A DNA stretch of 64,000 nt from an uncultured Flavobacteriaceae bacterium (GTDB taxonomy: Bacteria > Bacteroidota > Bacteroidia > Flavobacteriales > Flavobacteriaceae), in assembly GCA_947494325.1 (NCBI GenBank), contig CANLUS010000003.1:124001-188000 (forward strand). Reading direction: 5' to 3'. Shown one piece after another: positions 53,001 to 61,532 of the stretch. Numbering within the stretch: position 1 is the stretch's first letter; the number at the start of each line of letters is the position of its first letter. The translations under genes were made by a program, and so were the position numbers. The notes below the pieces were generated by a model. That model saw nothing but the letters and a program-made list of their open reading frames with translations, did no database searches and had not been told where the DNA came from.

Positions 53001-53057
53001 GCAAGGGCATATCCTAATGCCAGAACATTTACTGTAGGATTACAATTGGGCTTTTAA
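50010..53057 (+). CDS. SusC-like TonB-dependent receptor, galactoside locus
   Basis: A 1015-residue outer-membrane importer. Signal peptide (ends SVVAQ), regulatory-like beta domain (about 26-100, VSGTVSEASGPLPGVNVVV), EVVVVGYGSQNKRD at the TonB-box region, plug (about 110-235) and barrel ending FTVGLQLGF. The substrate is not set by sequence; the surrounding genes point to an alpha-galactoside. Only moderately similar to the alginate SusC, mostly in the conserved plug. SusD follows after 14 bp. Confidence 0.95.
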   Translation: MLKKVCKQLIVFALILASHSVVAQTVTVSGTVSEASGPLPGVNVVVKGTDNGTSTDFDGNYTLNNVDANATLVFSFVGYITKEVPLNGQTTLNVILDSDSQALDEVVVVGYGSQNKRDITGAVSSIKGAAIKQVVASNPTIALQGKITGVQVESFGGQPGGPANVFIRGISSLTNSFPLYIVDGMIVNDLYYLNSKDFKNIQVLKDAASAAIYGSRAANGVVIVTTDRGTTDTSPKVTLDIRAGVDTPSKTLDYLNGPQFEQYRNQLEQNDGTGFVFPNTGVSTDWQDLSLNNGAIEDYGFSVSGGGESSSYLFSSNYFKQDGILVGSGFEKFNIRLNSKFNIGKVKIEESLSLAQTKLQTNDWFGFEGSTAPILRFNVPENEGGFEAPEFSVHNFGGINKYALATLEDNLLTSRNVLGSLSASYEIIEGLTGKVNVGIDYVNQYYSLFRPTYFMSNSDALNNLNELNDLTETRSETISTIMDGTLTYKKSFGKNNIQALIGVSRQDIDGNALSTTVNGLPSNDIRNVGAADASNVVATGGQRTISGLLSYFGNINYKYDDKYLLTASIRRDASSKFRDGNRVGYFPSLSVGWRVSNEDFWNEDGVVNTLKIRAGYGELGSQNISDYAYQSVFGLTSNTAFGEQQDFAFGYALTQLVDEDIKWEVSKTLNVGIDATLLNNKLSLTADYFNKDVEDVLVAVSIPSSSGTSLPVIQNAGNINNRGFELGLNYTDSPSENFNYSIGLNLATVKNELTSLPNPIIGPGVDEDGRTVNRFIEGQPLGVFFGYTILGVYPDQASIDNDPNTVNDPVRRSLVQPGDFQRADINGDGMVTVDDQSVIGDPTPDFTYGINFAGNYKNLDFSLFFQGVQGNEIWNQNKFFNTFWSDDNKLVDVLRAWTPTNTITDVPRATTSDAGGNRAASTYFVEDGSYLRLKTVEIGYTFNEKLAVDWIGSARVYLNAQNLFVITDYSGYDPDVASTSGGRSPRGLNPILGRGIDARAYPNARTFTVGLQLGF

Positions 53058-53071
53058 TAAAAATTAATTTA

Positions 53072-54637
53072 ATGAAGATTATGAAAACTAATTTAAAAAT
53101 TACAAACTATTTAGTTGCAGTCTTATTGCTTTTTACGGTAAGTTGCAGTGAAGGTTTTCTGAACCAAGTAAATCCAAATTCGATTGGTTCAGAATCATTT
53201 TGGCAAGATGCCGATGATGCTAAATTGGCTGTGAATGGTATGTTTCATCCAATTGCCAATACATTCTTTTGGGGACGAATTGTACATACAGGAGCTATTT
53301 TACGTTCAGATGAATTCAATATTCGCCCATTCGATACAAATACCGCGATGTCTACTTTTCAAGGTGGCCCGGGAACAGCTAGATGGGCTTTAGAACCATA
53401 TCAAGAATTATATAAAGTAATACTGAGAGCTAATTTAATATTAGAAAATGTAAATGAAACCAATGTTTCTAACCAGACTGAAAGAGATGGGTTTTTAGGA
53501 CAAGCTTATTTCTGTAGAGGATTTGCTTATTGGTACTTAGCCGCGCTCTACGGAAATACTCCGTTGGTTTTAGAATCAGCTCCAGATGATTTATTTCCCG
53601 CTGCATCGACGCAAAGCGAGCTTTGGGCACAATCAATTGCCGATTTTACAGAAGCCGCAAATAGGTTACCTTCTTCATGGAGTAGTGGTGATTTAGGAAG
53701 ACCTACAAAAGGTTCTGCTACAGCCTTTAGAGGTAAAACGCATTTGTACTTAAAAAATTGGGCCGACGCAGAGACAGATTTTAAAGCAGTAACAACTATG
53801 GGATATTCATTGCTTCCCGCAGCGCAATACGGTGATAATTTTGGAATTAATAATGAGAATAATGTAGAATCAGTATTCGAAATCCAATACAAAGGCGATC
53901 CAGAAAACTGGGTATGGGGAGTAGATGTTTCGGGTTCTGGGACCTTAGCTAATTATGTGATCGATTATTCACCACCAGAACATTCATTAGATCAAGGACA
54001 TTATATGAATCCATGGGTAAAAGACTTATTTGAAGCCAATGGAGATGTGGTAAGACGTAACGAAAGTATTGCTTATGACTACCCTGGAGCTACAGGTTAT
54101 GGTGGTGTTCCTTTTTTGACAGATTTTGCAGGAGAGATTAGTGTTGCTGGCGCCGAAGGAGTAGAGCCAATTTTTACAAAGAAATATTCAGGAATGGATA
54201 ATGGTGTAAGAGCAGATGTCCCTGCTAGTGGTATTGATACTGGCAATAATTGGAGATTAATTAGATATTCTGATGTATTGTTAATGTTGGCAGAAGCGCA
54301 AAATGAGCAAGGCAAAACGGGAGAAGCTGAAGGAAATATAAATTTAGTAAGAACAAGAGCCGGAATAAGTACCTACAGTGGTTTGTCTCAAGATCAAATG
54401 AGAACCGCTATTATAGAAGAACGTACCTTAGAATTAGTAGGAGAATCACATAGATTTTTTGATCTCGTAAGATGGGGACTGGCAGATGACTATTTAGGTG
54501 CGACATCGTTGCATGGAACACATCCTAAGTCATTAAGTAATGGAGGTGTTTTTGTATCAGGTAAACATGAGCTCGTTTGGATACCACAACCAGAAATCGA
54601 TGCAAATTCTAATTTGCAGCAAAACCCTGGTTATTAA
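53072..54637 (+). CDS. SusD/RagB-like lipoprotein, galactoside locus
   Basis: A 521-residue surface lipoprotein (lipobox TVSC) of the RagB/SusD family. It shows FLGQAYFCRGFAYWYLAALYGNTPLV in the helical core and IEERTLELVGESHRFFDLVRWG near the C-terminus, ending NPGY. A start three codons downstream (53081, MKTNLKITNY) is also plausible and gives a more standard signal peptide. It caps the preceding SusC channel. A strong terminator follows 38 bp after its stop. Confidence 0.95.
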   Translation: MKIMKTNLKITNYLVAVLLLFTVSCSEGFLNQVNPNSIGSESFWQDADDAKLAVNGMFHPIANTFFWGRIVHTGAILRSDEFNIRPFDTNTAMSTFQGGPGTARWALEPYQELYKVILRANLILENVNETNVSNQTERDGFLGQAYFCRGFAYWYLAALYGNTPLVLESAPDDLFPAASTQSELWAQSIADFTEAANRLPSSWSSGDLGRPTKGSATAFRGKTHLYLKNWADAETDFKAVTTMGYSLLPAAQYGDNFGINNENNVESVFEIQYKGDPENWVWGVDVSGSGTLANYVIDYSPPEHSLDQGHYMNPWVKDLFEANGDVVRRNESIAYDYPGATGYGGVPFLTDFAGEISVAGAEGVEPIFTKKYSGMDNGVRADVPASGIDTGNNWRLIRYSDVLLMLAEAQNEQGKTGEAEGNINLVRTRAGISTYSGLSQDQMRTAIIEERTLELVGESHRFFDLVRWGLADDYLGATSLHGTHPKSLSNGGVFVSGKHELVWIPQPEIDANSNLQQNPGY

Positions 54638-54675
54638 TTTGAGTTAACTTTGTTTTCATATGTTTAAATTAGGAG

Positions 54676-54707
54676 CCAAGTAGTCGTAAAAGACTACTTG
54701 GTTTTTT
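54676..54707 (+). terminator. terminator between SusD and the VCBS lipoprotein gene
   Basis: A perfect 10-bp stem (CCAAGTAGTC and GACTACTTGG, loop GTAAAA) followed by six T residues. It should reduce transcription of the downstream catabolic genes relative to SusC/SusD, an arrangement often seen after SusD genes. Confidence 0.9.
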
Positions 54708-54727
54708 CAATTTCTTTTGATCAGATA

Positions 54728-57700
54728 ATGTCAAAACTATGTACCCTATATATTTTGTGTATTCTTTTGTTTGCTTCTTGTGCTAAGAAGCAAAATACAC
54801 TTTTTAAATATGTCGATTCAAAACATTCGGGAATTACCTTTTCTAACACTATTATCGAAAACGATTCTATTAATGTAATAGAATTTCAATATTCTTATAA
54901 TGGTGGAGGTGTAGGAATTGGTGATTTTAATAATGATGGATTACAAGACATGGTGTTTACCGGTAATCAAGTTTCGTCAAAAATTTATCTAAACAAAGGA
55001 GATTTAACATTTGAAGACATTAGTGAAAAGTCAAACTTTGAAACAAATGTATGGGTCACGGGAGTTTCGGTAGTAGATATAAATAATGACCAACTCGAAG
55101 ATATTTACTTAAGTGTTGGTGGATTCAACTGCAATAATAATAATTGTAACAATTTACTTTTTATAAATAAAGGAGTGAATGGCAAAGGTATTCCTCAGTT
55201 TGAAGAAAGTGCTGCTGCCTATAATTTAGATGATGGCTTATACGCTCAGCAAACACTTTTTTTTGACTATGATCTTGACGGAGATCTAGACGCATATATC
55301 GTTCATAATGGAGAAAGTACACGATCTAAGAATGCATTAATTCCAAAAAAATATCAACCGAATCATATTCAAGACGTTTTGTTGAGAAATGATGTTGTTG
55401 AAGGTGTTAATCACCCCAAATTTACAGACGTGTCTATAGATCTAGGCATTACACATCGTGGGTTTGGATTAGGTATCGCGTTAAACGATTTTAACCGTGA
55501 TGGTTTGCCAGATTTATATATTTCTAATGATTTTATTACGGATGATCTTTTGTATATAAATCAAGGCATAGACACTATATTAAAGACGCATAATGGGTTT
55601 AAAGAAATGAGTCAGCAATGGATGCCGCATCAATCTTTTAATGCGATGGGGGTCGACGTTGCCGATATAAACAACGATGCCCTACCCGATGTACTGGTGT
55701 TAGATATGCTTCCTCAAGATTATACACGCCAAAAATCAATGTTAGGAACTACAAATTATGATAAATACTTGTTATCACAAAGAAACAACTATGCCTCACA
55801 ATATATCCGAAATACACTTCAATTGAATAATGGTTTTATTGATTCGCAACCTCTAAAGACAAGTGAAGTAGGTTATATGTCTGGCATTGCTAGTACTGAT
55901 TGGAGTTGGGCTCCTTTGATAGCCGATTTTGATAATGATGGAAACAAAGATATTTATATAACAAATGGATATGTAAAAGATATCACAGATTTAGATTTTG
56001 TAAGTTATTCAAACAATAATAGCATTTTTGGTACCGATGAGACACGTAAAGCATCAGTGAAGAAAAATCTTCAAAAAGTAAGCGGTGTTAAGTTGAGCAA
56101 TTTCTTTTACAAAAATACCGAGCGTTCCTATTTTGAAGATGTATCGGATAGTTGGATATCAGAAAAAAAATCATTTTCAAATGGAGCTGTCTTCGCAGAT
56201 TTAGATAATGATGGTGATTTAGATATTGTTGTAAATAATATTAACGATGAAGCATCGATTATCGAAAATCAAACAGAGCGTGTTAAAAGAGCGAACTATG
56301 TAAGAATTCAACTAAAAGGAGGGCAACAAAACAGCAGGGCTATTGGTGCTAAAGTCACACTTTGGGAAGGTGGTCGACAGCAGCAGCAATATCAATCGGT
56401 CGTAAGGGGTTATTTATCATCTGTAGAACCTATTTTGCATTTCGGACTGGAATCTGATCGAATAGATTCTTTGGAAGTTAGTTGGCCTAACACTAGTGTA
56501 TCCAAGCTTTATAATGTTGAGGTAAATCAACATCTAATTGTTGATAGTAAATTGATAGAGCGTTTAGAAAGAAGTGACATTATTTTACCTACGAAAATAT
56601 TCAATGTAGATACTACAACCATAGCATTAACACACCAAGAGAATGGTGGTCATGATTATGTATTTCAGCATTTGTTAATGCGTCAGTACAACAGATTTGG
56701 ACCCTGTGTTACTGCGGCAAATGTAGATGGAGAGCCTGGTGATGAACTATTTTTTGGAGGAAGTAAAGATGCGCCTGCGTTAATTTTAAGTCAAGATGAA
56801 GAAGGGGTGTATAAGGTCATGCAAAAGTTAGAAAGTGCTCCCGAAAATACTGACGCTGTTTTTGTCGATATCGATAATGATAATGATTTAGATCTTTATA
56901 TAGCGAACGGAGGCACAGAATTCAAATTGGGTTCGTCTATTTATCAAGATCAACTCTATTTAAACGATGGTACTGGTAGATTCACTATAGCCGCAGATGC
57001 TCTTCCAAAAGTATTCGAAACGACTGCTTGTATCAAACCTAACGATTTTGACAAAGATGGAGACATTGATTTTTTCGTTGGCAGTAGAATAGTAAAAGGC
57101 AAATACCCAACGGCTCCAAATAGTCAATTATTACGAAATAATTCTGGTAGGTTTGAAGCACTTGAAAATGACCAATTACTAAGATCAGGTATGATTACTG
57201 ATGCTCTTTGGAAAGATATTGATGGTGATGATTGGGATGATCTCATCATAGTTGGTGAATGGATGCCTATCACGATTTTTAAGAACAATAGAGGTAAATT
57301 AGAAAAAATGGATGCTCGTTGGATGAATGAAAGTAACGAGGATATAAAAGTTTCAGGTTGGTGGAATTCAATTGAGGCGGGAGATTTTGACAATGATGGA
57401 GATATTGATTTTATTGTAGGTAATCAAGGATTGAATGGTTTTGTTTTACCAAAAGAAGGGAAACCAGTATATATTTATAACAAAGATTTTGATAACAACG
57501 GAAGTATAGACCCGGTTCTTGCTCAATATTTTAAGACTAAAAACGGTTATGAGTTATTGCCTGTGCATACACGTGATGATATTATGAAACAATTGGTAAA
57601 ATTGAAAGATACCTATGTGACATATGCGTCTTTTTCCAAGGCAAATTTTAAAAATTTATTAAAAATTACAGACTTAGAGAAGAGTACATTAAGGGCCGAT

Positions 57701-58075
57701 ACATTTGCAAGCAGCTACATAGAAAATATTGGAAATGGTACCTTTAAAGTTGTTGCATTACCCGACGAATGTCAAGTTGCTCCAATTAATGATATGCTAG
57801 TGAAAGATATTAATAATGATGGGTTTCTGGATGTATTGTTAGTTGGTAATGATTTTACTGCAGAAACAAACTATGGAAAATATGATGCGCTTATGGGTAT
57901 TTATTTAAAGGGAAGTGATCAAGGTTTTAAGGCGATAACGAGCAAAAAATCTGGATTTTACGCACCTGGTCAATCACATCATATAATTGAAATAAGAACC
58001 CGAAATAACAATAATAAAGTGCTTGTAAGCCAAAATAATGATAAGGTAATGATGTTTAGCATCAATAAAAATTAA
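54728..58075 (+). CDS. VCBS/FG-GAP repeat lipoprotein with ASPIC/UnbV domain
   Basis: A protein of 1115 residues from the ATG at 54728, which gives a proper lipobox (LFASC); an upstream start at 54698 falls inside the preceding terminator. At least ten calcium-binding FG-GAP type repeats with D-x-N/D-x-D-G-x-x-D are visible (DFNNDGLQDMVF, DYDLDGDLDAYI, DFDNDGNKDIYI, DLDNDGDLDIVV, DFDNDGDIDFIV). An ASPIC/UnbV segment lies near residues 530-620 (IGAKVTLWEGGRQQQQYQSVVRGYLS). It probably forms a double seven-bladed propeller on the cell surface. Such CRTAC1-like proteins occur in flavobacterial sugar loci with unclear role; binding or isomerising the sugar are possibilities. Confidence 0.88.
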   Translation: MSKLCTLYILCILLFASCAKKQNTLFKYVDSKHSGITFSNTIIENDSINVIEFQYSYNGGGVGIGDFNNDGLQDMVFTGNQVSSKIYLNKGDLTFEDISEKSNFETNVWVTGVSVVDINNDQLEDIYLSVGGFNCNNNNCNNLLFINKGVNGKGIPQFEESAAAYNLDDGLYAQQTLFFDYDLDGDLDAYIVHNGESTRSKNALIPKKYQPNHIQDVLLRNDVVEGVNHPKFTDVSIDLGITHRGFGLGIALNDFNRDGLPDLYISNDFITDDLLYINQGIDTILKTHNGFKEMSQQWMPHQSFNAMGVDVADINNDALPDVLVLDMLPQDYTRQKSMLGTTNYDKYLLSQRNNYASQYIRNTLQLNNGFIDSQPLKTSEVGYMSGIASTDWSWAPLIADFDNDGNKDIYITNGYVKDITDLDFVSYSNNNSIFGTDETRKASVKKNLQKVSGVKLSNFFYKNTERSYFEDVSDSWISEKKSFSNGAVFADLDNDGDLDIVVNNINDEASIIENQTERVKRANYVRIQLKGGQQNSRAIGAKVTLWEGGRQQQQYQSVVRGYLSSVEPILHFGLESDRIDSLEVSWPNTSVSKLYNVEVNQHLIVDSKLIERLERSDIILPTKIFNVDTTTIALTHQENGGHDYVFQHLLMRQYNRFGPCVTAANVDGEPGDELFFGGSKDAPALILSQDEEGVYKVMQKLESAPENTDAVFVDIDNDNDLDLYIANGGTEFKLGSSIYQDQLYLNDGTGRFTIAADALPKVFETTACIKPNDFDKDGDIDFFVGSRIVKGKYPTAPNSQLLRNNSGRFEALENDQLLRSGMITDALWKDIDGDDWDDLIIVGEWMPITIFKNNRGKLEKMDARWMNESNEDIKVSGWWNSIEAGDFDNDGDIDFIVGNQGLNGFVLPKEGKPVYIYNKDFDNNGSIDPVLAQYFKTKNGYELLPVHTRDDIMKQLVKLKDTYVTYASFSKANFKNLLKITDLEKSTLRADTFASSYIENIGNGTFKVVALPDECQVAPINDMLVKDINNDGFLDVLLVGNDFTAETNYGKYDALMGIYLKGSDQGFKAITSKKSGFYAPGQSHHIIEIRTRNNNNKVLVSQNNDKVMMFSINKN

Positions 58076-58076
58076 G

Positions 58077-59846
58077 ATGATGATAGATACTAAAATAGTA
58101 CAGCAGTTGAATGAAATATTAATTACAGGCGTACCTGCCAAAATGGATGCTTCTTTAACAAAGATTCATGATGAAAATGAGATCAAAATTTACAATTTTA
58201 AGTTAACTGCAAATGAATATATAGATGTGGAACCTATTACTTTGCAATGGAAAATTCCTGCACATAATGTCAAAGGTGTTTGGAAGCCAACAAGTGATTT
58301 TTCTAAACGGATTCAGGCCGATTGGGAATTAGATCATATGGAGTCTAGAATTTCCATAGACGCACCTGTGATTTCACTTTTTGGTAATAATGACGAAAAC
58401 GTGTCGACCTTTGCTTGTTCGAATGCTATAAACAAACTAGAACTAAATGCTCGAATAAGAGAAGAAGATGATTCTTTTTACTGCCACATTACTTTTTTTA
58501 CTGAGAAAAATTCCAATATAAAAGAATACAATGTCCAACTAAGAATTGATACAGGAGAAAAACACTTCTCATCTGCTTTAAAAGAAACGGCACGGTGGTG
58601 GGAAAATTTTGCCAGTTTAAAACCTGCATATGTACCTAGTATTGCGAAAGCACCTTTGTATTCTACCTGGTATCAATTTCATCAAGAGCTAGACACCAAT
58701 GAGCTTATTAAAGAATGTAAAATTGCTAAGAAACTCGGATATGAATCTATTATTATTGATGATGGTTGGCAAACGAATGATTCGAATAGAGGGTATGATT
58801 ATACCGGTGATTGGATACCAGAAAGGCTAACAAATCCAAGAGAATTTGTGAGTTCAATTCATAGTGTAGGTATGAAAGTAGGCTTTTGGTATGCTGTGCC
58901 TTTTTGCGGAAAAGAATCAAAAGCCTATCAAAGATTTAAGGGTAAATTTTTAACAGAAAATCATCGCTGGGCACCAGTTTTTGATCCGAGATTTCCTGAA
59001 GTACGCACGTACCTCATAACAATTTATAAAAGAGCCTTATTAGAATGGAATTTAGACGGTTTTAAATTAGATTTTATAGATGATTTTAAACTGTATCCAG
59101 ACACTATTGTTTCTGGAGCCGATGGCAGAGATTATGTCTCTATCAACGAAGCTGTAGATCGCTTAATGACCGATATAATTGATTCACTACGTGCGATAAA
59201 TTCAGAAGTTTTTATTGAATTTAGACAAAAGTACACAGGCCCTGCAATGCGAAAATATGGTAATATGTTTCGGGCGTTCGATTGCCCGGGGGATGCTACT
59301 ATGAATAGAGTTCGAATTGCCGATATTAATATGTTAGCCGGTACTACGGCAGTGCATTCAGATATGATAACTTGGCATAAAAATGAGAAATTAGAAGTTG
59401 CCGCTTTACAAATGGTAAATACTTTATTCGGAGTACCTCAAATTTCAGTGAAACTAAAAGATCTGTCGAAAGATCATTTAGAAATGGTGTCCTTTTACAC
59501 TTCATATTGGACTAAAAATAAAGATATTTTATTAGAAGGTGAATTCATTCCAAGTAAACCTTTGGCAAATTACCCTATCCAGCAAGTCTCTAAAAATGAT
59601 AGTCTTATAGTTGGTTTGTATGATGAATATATAGTACATTTGGAACAAGCACATAAAAATATTGATATTTTAAATGCTCAATTAGCCACTAGTATGATTA
59701 TAAAAGTGGCTAAAAATATGGGCTTATATCAATGTAAAATATATGATTGTAAAGGCAATCTTACGAGCCAAAATGAATTGACCTTAAGTGGGTTAGTTGA
59801 AATTGAAGTGCCTGCTTGTGGAATTGTACAAATAACTCAAATTTAA
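58077..59846 (+). CDS. GH36-like alpha-galactosidase, cytoplasmic
   Basis: A 589-residue glycoside hydrolase of clan GH-D, closest to GH36. An N-terminal beta domain (about 1-190) precedes the TIM barrel (about 195-480) with STWYQF, IIIDDGWQTND and the nucleophile Asp in GFKLDFIDDF; the acid/base Asp is likely in FRAFDCPGDA. A C-terminal beta domain follows. There is no signal peptide or lipobox, so hydrolysis occurs in the cytoplasm after uptake of an intact galactoside. It starts 1 bp after the VCBS gene and precedes a symporter gene by 6 bp, so the three are co-transcribed. The alpha-galactoside of glycerol is a plausible substrate given the adjacent glycerol genes. Confidence 0.87.
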   Translation: MMIDTKIVQQLNEILITGVPAKMDASLTKIHDENEIKIYNFKLTANEYIDVEPITLQWKIPAHNVKGVWKPTSDFSKRIQADWELDHMESRISIDAPVISLFGNNDENVSTFACSNAINKLELNARIREEDDSFYCHITFFTEKNSNIKEYNVQLRIDTGEKHFSSALKETARWWENFASLKPAYVPSIAKAPLYSTWYQFHQELDTNELIKECKIAKKLGYESIIIDDGWQTNDSNRGYDYTGDWIPERLTNPREFVSSIHSVGMKVGFWYAVPFCGKESKAYQRFKGKFLTENHRWAPVFDPRFPEVRTYLITIYKRALLEWNLDGFKLDFIDDFKLYPDTIVSGADGRDYVSINEAVDRLMTDIIDSLRAINSEVFIEFRQKYTGPAMRKYGNMFRAFDCPGDATMNRVRIADINMLAGTTAVHSDMITWHKNEKLEVAALQMVNTLFGVPQISVKLKDLSKDHLEMVSFYTSYWTKNKDILLEGEFIPSKPLANYPIQQVSKNDSLIVGLYDEYIVHLEQAHKNIDILNAQLATSMIIKVAKNMGLYQCKIYDCKGNLTSQNELTLSGLVEIEVPACGIVQITQI

Positions 59847-59852
59847 CAATTT

Positions 59853-61508
59853 ATGGATTCAGTATCTATCATTTCATTCGTCGGTTTCACCTTATTAGTA
59901 GGTTTTGTAGCGTGGTATAAAACTAGAGGAACCGATGAAAGTACAGCTGATGGTTATTACCTTGGCGGAAGAAGTCTCGGCGCAATAACTATTGCAGGTT
60001 CTCTCTTACTTACGAATCTTTCAGCCGAGCAAATTGTCGGCTTGAATGGTCAATCTTTTACAGAAGGTGTATTGGTAATGGCGTGGGAAACCTTGGCGGC
60101 AATCGCAATGGTATTGACGGCAATTCTATTATTACCAAAATATATGCGTTCTGGAATTACAACAATACCAGAATTTATTCAAGGTAGATTTGATGCACAA
60201 ACAAAGACGATACTTTCTATTTTATTTTTAACAGCATTTGGGATAGTATTATTGCCTACGATTCTTTATTCTGGTTCCTTGGCTTTTAGTACGATGTTTG
60301 ATTTACCAACTTTGTTAGGTATGTCTGAATCAGCCGTTATTTGGTTATGTGTTTGGAGTATCGGCGCAATAGGTATCGTATACGCCATTTTTGGTGGTTT
60401 AAAAGCAGTAGCAGTTTCTGATTTAATCAATGCAATTGGTCTTTTAATAGGAGGATTATTGATTCCGATTTTTGGTTTGATGATGATCGGCGATGGAAGT
60501 ATAAGTGATGGATTAAGTACACTTTGGAATAATAACCCCGAAAAATTCAATGTAAAAGGTGATGTGACATCTTCAATTCCGTTTGGAACTATTTTTACAG
60601 GAATGATGATCGCCCAGATGTATTATTGGGGTACCAACCAATCAATTTTACAACGTGTTTTTGGAGCTAAGAGTTTAAAAGAAGGACAAAAAGGAATGAT
60701 GTTGGCGGCTTTCGTTAAGTTTTTAATTCCCGTTATTGTGGTATTACCAGGTATTATTGCATGGCATTTATTTGATGGAGGTTTAGAAAATGCTGATCAG
60801 GCGTATCCAGCATTAGTGCGTAAGGTATTGAGACCAGAATTAACAGGTTTCTTTGCGGCAGTCTTATTCGGTGCTGTATTGAGTTCTTTTAATAGTTTAT
60901 TAAATAGTAGTGCAACCTTGTTTGGTTTTGATCTATATAAAGAGTATTTTAAGAAGAATGCTACTGAACAACAAACAGTAAAAGCGGGTAAAATGTTTGG
61001 TCTTTTCCTGGCAATTATATCCATGAGTATTGCACCGTTTATTGCAAACGCACCAGACGGATTATTCTCGTATATTCAACAAGCGTTGGGTAGCTTAAGT
61101 GTACCAATATTAGCCGTTGTTGTTGTGGGAATTCTTTCTAAAAGAGTACCAGCTATTGGAGCAAAAATAGCGTTAATTGGAGGTGTAATAATGTATTTAA
61201 TAAGTCTATTGATTTTAGGTCCGAATGCCATAGATAGTGCACTTGCCGAAGCGGCAGCAAATGGGATTACGGATCCTGAAGCATTGAACTTAATTAAGGC
61301 TGAAGCTTATCCTCATTTTTTACATATTATGGGTATTTTGTTTGTGATTAACGTGATTGTCATGTTAATTATTGGTCAATTATATCCTAAGAAAGAGGTC
61401 TATGTTCCTGTGGTAACGGAAGAAATAGACACAACGCCTTGGAAATATGCTAAGATTATTGGAATAATTATTACACTATTAGTATTAAGCACCTATTTTA
61501 TTTTTTAA
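59853..61508 (+). CDS. sodium:solute symporter (SSS family)
   Basis: A 551-residue inner-membrane symporter with about 14 helices. The N-terminal YYLGGRSLGAITIAGSLLLTNLSAEQ and the following GLNGQSF match SSS transporters of the sodium/galactose type (SglT, SLC5). Serines in NSLLNSSATLFGFDLY fit the sodium site of helix 8. Adjacent to a cytoplasmic alpha-galactosidase, it probably imports the intact galactoside with Na+. The GlpK-GlpD gene follows after 24 bp. Confidence 0.92.
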   Translation: MDSVSIISFVGFTLLVGFVAWYKTRGTDESTADGYYLGGRSLGAITIAGSLLLTNLSAEQIVGLNGQSFTEGVLVMAWETLAAIAMVLTAILLLPKYMRSGITTIPEFIQGRFDAQTKTILSILFLTAFGIVLLPTILYSGSLAFSTMFDLPTLLGMSESAVIWLCVWSIGAIGIVYAIFGGLKAVAVSDLINAIGLLIGGLLIPIFGLMMIGDGSISDGLSTLWNNNPEKFNVKGDVTSSIPFGTIFTGMMIAQMYYWGTNQSILQRVFGAKSLKEGQKGMMLAAFVKFLIPVIVVLPGIIAWHLFDGGLENADQAYPALVRKVLRPELTGFFAAVLFGAVLSSFNSLLNSSATLFGFDLYKEYFKKNATEQQTVKAGKMFGLFLAIISMSIAPFIANAPDGLFSYIQQALGSLSVPILAVVVVGILSKRVPAIGAKIALIGGVIMYLISLLILGPNAIDSALAEAAANGITDPEALNLIKAEAYPHFLHIMGILFVINVIVMLIIGQLYPKKEVYVPVVTEEIDTTPWKYAKIIGIIITLLVLSTYFIF

Positions 61509-61532
61509 TCACATAAAGCCTTAGTATCATAC

